DNA of 10,931 bases from an uncultured Clostridia bacterium. GTDB taxonomy: Bacteria; Bacillota; Clostridia; UBA1381. A program made the position numbers and the translations under genes. The notes under the pieces were generated by a model. That model was not told the DNA's origin. It did no database searches and saw nothing but the letters and a program-made list of their open reading frames with translations. The stretch is taken from the NCBI GenBank assembly GCA_910585795.1, contig CAJUFV010000023.1:1-10931 (forward strand). The letters run 5' to 3'. Below are positions 5,868 through 10,931 of the stretch, one piece after another (positions within the stretch are counted from its first letter, which is position 1; every line of letters starts with the position of its first letter).

Positions 5868-7262
5868 ATGAGTCAAACAGGAAAAATAGTTCAGATTATA
5901 GGACCTGTACTTGATATCAGGTTTGAGGGGGAAAATTTACCGAATTTGCTTAACGCGATTGAAATTAAAAACGGAAATGAGCGTGTAGTCGCTGAAGTTT
6001 CACAGCATATAGGCGATAATATTGTCAGATGCATTTCAATGAATTCCACAGACGGTCTTGTCCGTGGTATGGAGGCCGTTGATACGGGAAGCGGAATAAG
6101 CGTGCCTGTAGGAGAAAAAACGCTCGGCAGAATTTTCAATGTGCTTGGCGATACAGTTGATAACATGCCCCAGCCTGAAACAGAAGAAAAATGGTGTATA
6201 CACCGTGAACCTCCTTCATACGACGAGCAGGACCCCGCGACAGAAGTGCTTGAAACGGGAATTAAAGTTGTAGACCTTATAGCACCGTACGCGCGCGGCG
6301 GTAAAATAGGACTTTTCGGCGGCGCGGGAGTAGGAAAAACCGTGCTTATAATGGAGCTTATCAATAACATTGCAAAGGAGCACGGCGGTATAAGCGTGTT
6401 TTCAGGAGTTGGAGAAAGAACCCGTGAGGGTAATGACCTGTACAACGAAATGAAAGAGTCGGGCGTATTGAGCAAAACTGCGCTTGTATACGGACAGATG
6501 AACGAACCGCCGGGCGCCAGAATGAGGGTTGCTCTTACAGGTCTTACAATGGCGGAATATTTCAGAGATAGAGAACATCGTGATGTGCTTCTTTTTATAG
6601 ATAATATTTTCAGATTTACACAGGCGGGCTCTGAGGTATCCGCTCTTATTGGGCGTATTCCGTCAGCCGTCGGATATCAGCCCACACTGTCAACTGAAAT
6701 GGGCGCGCTTCAGGAAAGAATAACCTCGACAAAAAATGGTTCTATAACTTCAATTCAAGCGGTATATGTGCCGGCTGATGATTTGACAGACCCAGCGCCG
6801 GCGACTACATTCGCGCATCTTGATGCCACAACGGTGTTGTCCAGACAAATTTCGTCTCTTGGAATATACCCCGCGGTTGACCCGCTTGAATCCACATCAA
6901 GGATACTTTCTCCTGATATAGTAGGAAAAGAGCATTATGAAACGGCAAGAGCGGTACAAAAGATACTTCAGCGTTACGGAGAGCTTCAGGACATAATCGC
7001 GATTATGGGAATGGATGAGCTGAGCGAGGAGGACAAAAATACTGTAAACAGGGCGAGAAAGGTACAGAGGTTTTTATCCCAGCCGTTTTCAGTTGCCGAG
7101 CAGTTTACCGGCATGCAGGGAAAGTATGTGCCTGTAAAGGAAACTATACGCGGCTTTAAGGAAATTATTGAAGGAAAATGTGACGATATTCCGGAATCAT
7201 GCTTTTTATTTGCGGGAGGCATTGACGAGGTAAGGGATAAAGCGAAGAAAACAGGTGCGTGA
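5868..7262 (+). CDS. atpD: F-type ATP synthase subunit beta
   Basis: Catalytic subunit of F1. It has 464 residues. The Walker A motif GGAGVGKT is at 151-158 (K157), the catalytic glutamate E183 and neighbouring R184 are in GVGERTREGND, and Walker B LLFID ends at D245. The segment YVPADDLTDPAPATTFAHLD (300-319) is typical. The DELSEED torque loop is fully conserved at 383-389. AGAGGA lies seven bases before the ATG. The stop codon sits two bases before the preferred atpC start, so translation is probably coupled. Confidence 0.98.
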   Translation: MSQTGKIVQIIGPVLDIRFEGENLPNLLNAIEIKNGNERVVAEVSQHIGDNIVRCISMNSTDGLVRGMEAVDTGSGISVPVGEKTLGRIFNVLGDTVDNMPQPETEEKWCIHREPPSYDEQDPATEVLETGIKVVDLIAPYARGGKIGLFGGAGVGKTVLIMELINNIAKEHGGISVFSGVGERTREGNDLYNEMKESGVLSKTALVYGQMNEPPGARMRVALTGLTMAEYFRDREHRDVLLFIDNIFRFTQAGSEVSALIGRIPSAVGYQPTLSTEMGALQERITSTKNGSITSIQAVYVPADDLTDPAPATTFAHLDATTVLSRQISSLGIYPAVDPLESTSRILSPDIVGKEHYETARAVQKILQRYGELQDIIAIMGMDELSEEDKNTVNRARKVQRFLSQPFSVAEQFTGMQGKYVPVKETIRGFKEIIEGKCDDIPESCFLFAGGIDEVRDKAKKTGA

Positions 7263-7264
7263 TT

Positions 7265-7531
7265 ATGAGTACATTTCATTTACAGATAGTAACGCCCTAC
7301 GGATTGTTTTTTGATGGTCAGGCTCAAAAGCTTATAGTCAGAACAACGGAAGGCGATGTCGGTATATTGAGCGGACACAGCGATTACGCGGCGGCTCTTG
7401 CCGGCGGAAAAATCAGTGTGACGGACGAGAACAGCGCGATTAAAACAGCCGCTGCCGGCGAGGGTATTTTAAGCGTAAAAAAGGGAATAACGCGTCTTGT
7501 GGCGGACAGCTTTGAATGGGATAACGAGTAA
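7265..7531 (+). CDS. atpC: F-type ATP synthase subunit epsilon, short form lacking the C-terminal domain
   Basis: Rotor subunit that binds gamma and the c-ring. It has only 88 residues, against about 130-140 in most bacteria. The visible part is a complete N-terminal beta-sandwich domain: FHLQIVTPYGLFFDG at the start, the conserved TTEGDVGILSGHSDY in the middle, and a last strand ending VADSFEWDNE. The C-terminal two-helix domain, which inhibits ATP hydrolysis in many bacteria, is absent. The sequence after the stop goes straight into a terminator in all frames, so this is not an obvious frameshift. GTG at 7259 is an alternative start, but AGGTG at 7253-7257 is well spaced for ATG 7265. Confidence 0.93.
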   Translation: MSTFHLQIVTPYGLFFDGQAQKLIVRTTEGDVGILSGHSDYAAALAGGKISVTDENSAIKTAAAGEGILSVKKGITRLVADSFEWDNE

Positions 7532-7544
7532 CATTAAAGCATAT

Positions 7545-7586
7545 ATACAAGGAATATTAGGATTTTAGTATTCCTTGTATTTTTTA
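7545..7586 (+). terminator. Intrinsic terminator of the ATP synthase operon
   Basis: Perfect 12-bp stem ATACAAGGAATA (7545-7556) and TATTCCTTGTAT (7569-7580) with a 12-base loop, followed by TTTTT and an AT-rich tail. It begins 14 bases after the atpC stop codon. Confidence 0.9.
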
Positions 7587-7588
7587 TA

Positions 7589-7617
7589 TTGACAACACAG
7601 ATATTATAGAGTATACT
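7589..7617 (+). promoter_or_regulatory. Near-consensus sigma-A promoter of the beta-galactosidase gene
   Basis: Perfect TTGACA (7589-7594), 17-base spacer, TATACT (7612-7617). Expected start near 7624 leaves a leader of about 16 nt that is little more than the AAAGGAGGAA ribosome binding site (7626-7635). A 10-bp palindrome GAGTATACTC (7609-7618) covers the -10 element and could be an operator, but it is short and may be chance. Confidence 0.85.
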
Positions 7618-7639
7618 CCTTGATAAAGGAGGAATAAGT

Positions 7640-10606
7640 ATGAATTTGGAAAAGTATTATTGTGATTTGCGTACGCTTCATGTCAATACGGAGCCTAACA
7701 GGTCATATTTTGAGGTATATTCAAATATAGAGAATGCGAAAAAGCAAAATGAGGACAGGAAGCAGCTTTTAAACGGCGAGTGGGATTTCATGTATTACAT
7801 ATGCGCTGATGATGTTCCGGACGGATTTGTAAACGGAGATACAGACGGATTTGAGAAAATAGATGTTCCCTCCTGCTGGCAGATGAAAGGATATGACTGC
7901 CATCAGTATACAAACACACGTTATCCGTTTCCGTTTAATCCTCCGTATGTGCCTTATGAAAATCCATGCGGAGCATATGTCACTCGTTTTGAAAGCAGTG
8001 GAAAACACAGAAAATATTTGAATTTTGAAGGCGTTGACTCGTGTTTTTATGTATGGCTTAACGGAGCGTTTGTTGGTTATAGCCAGGTTTCTCATTCTAC
8101 AACAGAATTTGATATAACGGACAAGGTTAAGGACGGAGAAAATACTTTATGTGTCCTTGTTCTCAAATGGTGTGACGGAAGCTATCTTGAAGACCAGGAT
8201 AAATTCCGAATGAGCGGTATTTTCAGAGATGTATACATTTTAAATCGTCCTGAAAAGCATATAAGAGATTATAAAATTGAAACGGATATAAGCGGAATAA
8301 TCAGAGTGTCATATGATTCCAATACGCCTGTGGAATTTATTGCTGAAAATGAAAAAGGACAGCTTTACAGCGGACATGACACGGAAATTATTATTAATAA
8401 TCCTGTATTGTGGAATGCGGAATACCCTTATCTGTATACGCTCTATTTGGTGACGGAGGACGAGGTTATACGTGAAAGAGTGGGATTCCGTGAGATAACG
8501 GCTGATGACGGTGTGCTTCTGCTTAATAATAAGCCTGTAAAAATGAAAGGCGTCAACCGTCATGACAGCGACCCTGTGACCGGATATACAATAAGCCGTG
8601 AGCAGGCGAAGAAAGATTTAATGCTGATGAAGCGCCACAATATAAACGCTGTGCGTACAAGTCATTATCCAAACGCTCCGTGGTTTACCCAGATGTGCGA
8701 TGAATATGGTTTTTATGTTGTAGCGGAGGCCGATATTGAAATCCACGGAACAGCCTCAATTTACGGCGGCTCACAGGCTAAAACCTTCGGACTGCTTGCG
8801 AATGACCCTGAATGGGGAGAAGCGATTATGGACAGGGTACAGCGAAGCGTAATCCGCGATAAAAACCGAGCCTGTGTATGCTTGTGGTCGCTTGGCAACG
8901 AAGGCGGTTACGGAGTGAATTTTGAAAATGCCGGACGCTGGGTAAAGGAATATGACAATACTCGTCTCACGCATTACGAAAGCAGTATGTGGCAGATGCC
9001 GGAAGTTAAGAATGATACATCTATGCTGGATGTTACAAGCACAATGTACGCGGATTATAACTGGATTGATGAATATTTCAAAAATCCGGGCGAGCGTGTG
9101 TGGCATACGATAAGCTCAGAAAATGGATGGTCATATGACAGCGCAGGAGAGTGGATTGACCTGTCGGAAAGTAATTTATCAAAACAGGAAAAGGAATTGC
9201 TGTCTGTCAAAAAACCGTATATGCAGTGTGAGTTTATGCATGCTATGGGTAACGGTCCCGGAGGGATTAAGGAGTATATAGACAGGCTTTACAGGTATGA
9301 CGGATTTTTCGGCGCGTTTGCGTGGGAATGGTGTGACCATGCGGTTGATATGGGTGAGGGACGCTATTTTTACGGCGGTGATTTTGGTGAATTTCCTCAT
9401 GACGGAAACTTTTGCGTAGACGGACTGGTGTATCCTGACAGACGGCCGCACACCGGACTTTTGGAATATAAGCAGGCGATAAAGCCGTTTGCCATTAAAG
9501 CGTACAGCAATATAATTGTTGTTGAAAACCGTTATGATTTCGCGGAGCTTAGCGATAAGCTTGTTTTTGAAATAAATGGACAGGAAGCGCAGTTTGACGT
9601 CCCTCCAAGGGGAAAGAAAAGCTTTAAGCGTCCTGACGGTGACACTTTGATGATAAAAGCGTATCAGAAAACGCGGGAGCCGTGGGCGGATAAAGGATAT
9701 GAGATTGGCTTTGAACAGCTTGTGATAAAAGATACAGTGGCAAAGCTGCCGTCTGTAGATGCCGACGGAGATGTTGACATATTGGAAGCCGGAAAGAATA
9801 TTGTTGTTTCAGGAAAAGGCTTTGAGTATGTTTTTGATAAGGCCGCCGGACATTTTGTTAAATTGAATGATAGCATAACAAGACCTGTTGAATGGAATGT
9901 TTGGCGCGCTCCTACGGATAATGACAGAAATATTATGGCAGAATGGCGCGCGGCCGGCTTTGACAGGGAGAAGGTATTTGTTTTTGATGTTGAATACGAG
10001 AAGGATAGCGGTAAAGCCGTAATAAGCTGTAAAAGCGCTCTGATACCCGCGGCGCAGAGAAAGACGCTGGATATATCGGCTGTATGGACGGTATATGCCG
10101 ACGGAGTGATAGATATGGAAGCAAGGGTTAAGGTTGACAGCATAATGCCGGTCCTGCCTCGTTTTGGACTTAGACTGTTTACATCAGGAGATGATGTGAA
10201 ATATTATGGTTACGGGCCGTATGAAAGCTATAGTGACAAGCGCCTTTGTACGTATCTTGACGAATTTACCGAAAAGGTAAGCGCTATGCATGAGGATTAT
10301 ATAAAGCCTCAGGAAAACGGAAGTCATTTCGGCACCCGATATGTTGAAACAGATAAGCTGAAAATAAGCTCTGACACGCCGTTTTCGTTTAATGTATCGG
10401 AGTATACGCAGGAAGAGCTTACAGAGAAAAAGCATAATTTTGAGCTGGAGAAATGTGCTGACACCGTTCTTTGCGTAGATTATAAGCAAAATGGAATAGG
10501 TCAGAACAGCTGCGGGCCTCTTGCAATAGAGGAATACCGTTTTAATGAAAAGGAATTTGAATTTAAGCTTAGAATAGAGGTAAAGGATAACCGCCGTTCC
10601 ATGTAA
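7640..10606 (+). CDS. lacZ: GH2 beta-galactosidase (LacZ type)
   Basis: Cytoplasmic glycoside hydrolase family 2 enzyme that cleaves terminal beta-D-galactosides such as lactose; no signal peptide is seen. It has 988 residues in the five-domain LacZ layout: jelly-roll sugar-binding domain (about 1-205, with SYLEDQDKFRMSGIFRDV at 181-198), Ig-like domain (about 206-290), TIM barrel (about 291-590), a second Ig-like domain, and the C-terminal small-chain domain (about 711-985). By alignment to the E. coli enzyme, acid/base E421 (SLGNEGG), nucleophile E531 (CEFMHAMGN), H308, H342, E367, H369, Y470, H534 and F591 are present. The C-terminal GIGQNSCGP has cysteine where E. coli has W999, as in many Firmicute homologues. 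The stretch between Y470 and E531 is about 27 residues longer than in E. coli. The gene is monocistronic, with its own promoter and terminator. The exact substrate could differ from lactose. Confidence 0.94.
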   Translation: MNLEKYYCDLRTLHVNTEPNRSYFEVYSNIENAKKQNEDRKQLLNGEWDFMYYICADDVPDGFVNGDTDGFEKIDVPSCWQMKGYDCHQYTNTRYPFPFNPPYVPYENPCGAYVTRFESSGKHRKYLNFEGVDSCFYVWLNGAFVGYSQVSHSTTEFDITDKVKDGENTLCVLVLKWCDGSYLEDQDKFRMSGIFRDVYILNRPEKHIRDYKIETDISGIIRVSYDSNTPVEFIAENEKGQLYSGHDTEIIINNPVLWNAEYPYLYTLYLVTEDEVIRERVGFREITADDGVLLLNNKPVKMKGVNRHDSDPVTGYTISREQAKKDLMLMKRHNINAVRTSHYPNAPWFTQMCDEYGFYVVAEADIEIHGTASIYGGSQAKTFGLLANDPEWGEAIMDRVQRSVIRDKNRACVCLWSLGNEGGYGVNFENAGRWVKEYDNTRLTHYESSMWQMPEVKNDTSMLDVTSTMYADYNWIDEYFKNPGERVWHTISSENGWSYDSAGEWIDLSESNLSKQEKELLSVKKPYMQCEFMHAMGNGPGGIKEYIDRLYRYDGFFGAFAWEWCDHAVDMGEGRYFYGGDFGEFPHDGNFCVDGLVYPDRRPHTGLLEYKQAIKPFAIKAYSNIIVVENRYDFAELSDKLVFEINGQEAQFDVPPRGKKSFKRPDGDTLMIKAYQKTREPWADKGYEIGFEQLVIKDTVAKLPSVDADGDVDILEAGKNIVVSGKGFEYVFDKAAGHFVKLNDSITRPVEWNVWRAPTDNDRNIMAEWRAAGFDREKVFVFDVEYEKDSGKAVISCKSALIPAAQRKTLDISAVWTVYADGVIDMEARVKVDSIMPVLPRFGLRLFTSGDDVKYYGYGPYESYSDKRLCTYLDEFTEKVSAMHEDYIKPQENGSHFGTRYVETDKLKISSDTPFSFNVSEYTQEELTEKKHNFELEKCADTVLCVDYKQNGIGQNSCGPLAIEEYRFNEKEFEFKLRIEVKDNRRSM

Positions 10607-10626
10607 CGGATGGGACGGCTTATTTT
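10593..10626 (+). repeat. Direct repeat, copy 1 (degenerate)
   Basis: Matches 10784-10817 at 26 of 34 positions with no gaps. Similarity continues past the hairpin: both copies are followed by a T-rich run and ATGT. The two copies are 191 bases apart and flank the small RNA promoter and body. Confidence 0.7.
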
Positions 10627-10630
10627 CTTT
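10593..10630 (+). terminator. Intrinsic terminator of lacZ
   Basis: Stem GCCGTTCCAT (10593-10602) with ATGGGACGGC (10610-10619), ten pairs including one G-U, followed by TTATTTTCTTT. The seven-base loop contains the lacZ stop codon (10604-10606), so the last four codons are part of the hairpin. It is 76% identical over 34 bases, without gaps, to the terminator of the small RNA at 10784-10817. Confidence 0.8.
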
Positions 10631-10652
10631 ATGTCACTAAATCTACTTTTAC

Positions 10653-10680
10653 AAAAACACACATCATTAAAAATGATGTG
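10653..10680 (-). terminator. Possible terminator for the minus-strand toxin transcript
   Basis: Perfect 9-bp stem CACATCATT (10660-10668) and AATGATGTG (10672-10680) with an AAA loop. On the minus strand it is followed by TGTTTTTG. The stem is AT-rich, so strength is uncertain. The hairpin also abuts the -35 element of the plus-strand small RNA promoter and could instead be a regulator site. Confidence 0.45.
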
Positions 10681-10681
10681 C

Positions 10682-10710
10682 TTGACATAGTACTGTTATT
10701 GTGGTATAAT
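10682..10710 (+). promoter_or_regulatory. Perfect-consensus promoter of the small RNA
   Basis: TTGACA (10682-10687), 17-base spacer, TATAAT (10705-10710), plus TG one base before the -10 element. This is a full sigma-A consensus with an extended -10, expected to be very strong and constitutive. Start expected near 10717. Confidence 0.88.
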
Positions 10711-10781
10711 TCAGATACAAGATAAGGAATGGTTTTGACCGTTCCGCCCATAGTGATAGTAGTTAGACTAAGAGTCTAACA

Positions 10782-10820
10782 GAGCCGCACCATGTGCAAG
10801 ATGGGGCGGCTCATTTTTTT
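10782..10820 (+). terminator. Intrinsic terminator of the small RNA
   Basis: GAGCCGC (10782-10788) pairs with GCGGCTC (10806-10812), extended inside by CCAT/ATGG after an A-G mismatch, followed by A and seven T. On the minus strand the hairpin is not followed by a T-tract, so toxin transcription probably reads through it. Confidence 0.88.
10784..10817 (+). repeat. Direct repeat, copy 2 (small RNA terminator)
   Basis: Intact copy of the 34-base element also found at 10593-10626 (26 of 34 identical, no gaps). The stem in this copy is longer (GAGCCGC/GCGGCTC) and the T-tract better. Confidence 0.7.
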
Positions 10821-10885
10821 ATGTTCTTTATAATTTCAAGAATTATAATTAATTCGATTAAGTTAATCAAAATATTTATATCCAT
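10811..10885 (-). CDS. 24-residue hydrophobic peptide, candidate type I toxin
   Basis: Starts MDINILINLIELIIILEIIK and ends NIKK: an almost pure Ile/Leu membrane segment (about 3-19) with two buried-looking glutamates (E11, E16) and a lysine-rich C-terminus, as expected of a membrane-acting toxin. ATG at 10883-10885 is preceded by GGGGG with eight bases spacing. The TGA stop overlaps the stem of the convergent small RNA terminator. The frame stays open upstream to the window edge with no start codon seen, so a longer form starting beyond 10931 is possible. I do not recognise it as a Hol-Tox or TxpA sequence; the assignment rests on layout and composition. In an AT-rich stretch a short hydrophobic frame could also arise by chance. 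Confidence 0.5.
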   Translation of the reverse strand: MDINILINLIELIIILEIIKNIKK

Positions 10886-10920
10886 AATTATAACCCCCTT
10901 ATCTGTTTTAGTACAGCTTT

Positions 10921-10928
10921 CACCTCCT
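10921..10928 (-). promoter_or_regulatory. Strong Shine-Dalgarno-like sequence without an adjacent start
   Basis: AGGAGGTG followed by AAAG on the minus strand is a near-perfect complement to the 16S rRNA tail, yet no ATG or TTG follows at normal spacing. The toxin-candidate ATG is about 35 bases further on and has its own GGGGG. Between them CTGT and ACAG could form a small stem (loop ACTAAA). It may be a ribosome standby site or part of a regulated leader. Confidence 0.45.
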
Positions 10929-10931
10929 AAA

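Larger units (their letters stand above)
10717..10820 (+). ncRNA. Small RNA, candidate type I antitoxin
   Basis: About 104 nt from a strong promoter to a strong terminator, with no ribosome binding site or reading frame worth noting. It folds into three hairpins: 10726-10733 with 10738-10745 (8 bp, loop TTTG), 10762-10769 with 10773-10780 (perfect 8 bp, loop AAG), and the terminator stem 10782-10812. It converges on a minus-strand hydrophobic peptide gene whose stop codon lies in the terminator stem, so the toxin-type transcript would be fully complementary to it. Its arrangement resembles RatA and SR4 antitoxins. Whether it belongs to a known RNA family cannot be told by eye. Confidence 0.65.

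Noticed and set aside
9664..10143. 159-codon minus-strand frame inside lacZ
   Set aside because: Ser/Thr-rich translation of the strand opposite a conserved GH2 domain; no ribosome binding site.
1..10931. CRISPR array, tRNA, rRNA, insertion sequence or prophage genes
   Set aside because: No regularly spaced repeats, cloverleaf-type sequences, transposase or phage-like proteins were seen on either strand.

Overview
The window looks like chromosomal DNA from a low-to-moderate GC anaerobic Firmicute, most likely a member of the Clostridia. The reasons are Shine-Dalgarno sites close to AGGAGG in front of most genes, GTG starts, intrinsic terminators, a small DUF6809-like protein, and an F-type ATP synthase c subunit with the full sodium-binding signature known from anaerobes. 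Genus cannot be fixed from sequence reading alone.

Left end (1-956): the first 68 bases are the start of typA/bipA on the minus strand, with its own sigma-A-type promoter. A small minus-strand gene (226-492, DUF6809-like) lies behind an elaborate leader. A minus-strand promoter (695-723) would start an RNA exactly at the base of a ~98-nt imperfect hairpin (591-688). That hairpin is followed by an intrinsic terminator (530-562) placed before the gene's ribosome binding site. One 9-mer occurs four times in this leader, twice in each orientation, so mutually exclusive pairings are possible. The architecture fits transcription attenuation or a stand-alone small RNA.

Centre (957-7586): a complete nine-gene ATP synthase operon, atpI-B-E-F-H-A-G-D-C, with tight spacing or overlaps and an intrinsic terminator after atpC. 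Subunit c predicts Na+ coupling. Subunit epsilon is only 88 residues and lacks the C-terminal helical domain that inhibits ATP hydrolysis in many bacteria.

Right part (7589-10626): a near-consensus promoter starts four bases after the T-tract of the atp terminator and drives a monocistronic 988-residue GH2 beta-galactosidase. All the catalytic residues checked are present. The lacZ terminator hairpin holds the stop codon in its loop.

Right end (10655-10931): a plus-strand small RNA of about 104 nt, with a perfect-consensus promoter and a strong terminator, converges on a minus-strand 24-codon reading frame for a very hydrophobic peptide. The peptide's stop codon touches the small RNA terminator, so a toxin-type mRNA reading on would be antisense to the whole small RNA. 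This is the layout of TxpA/RatA- and BsrG/SR4-like type I toxin-antitoxin loci. A degenerate second copy of the small RNA's terminator forms the lacZ terminator, suggesting a decayed tandem copy of the module. The start of the toxin transcript lies beyond the window.
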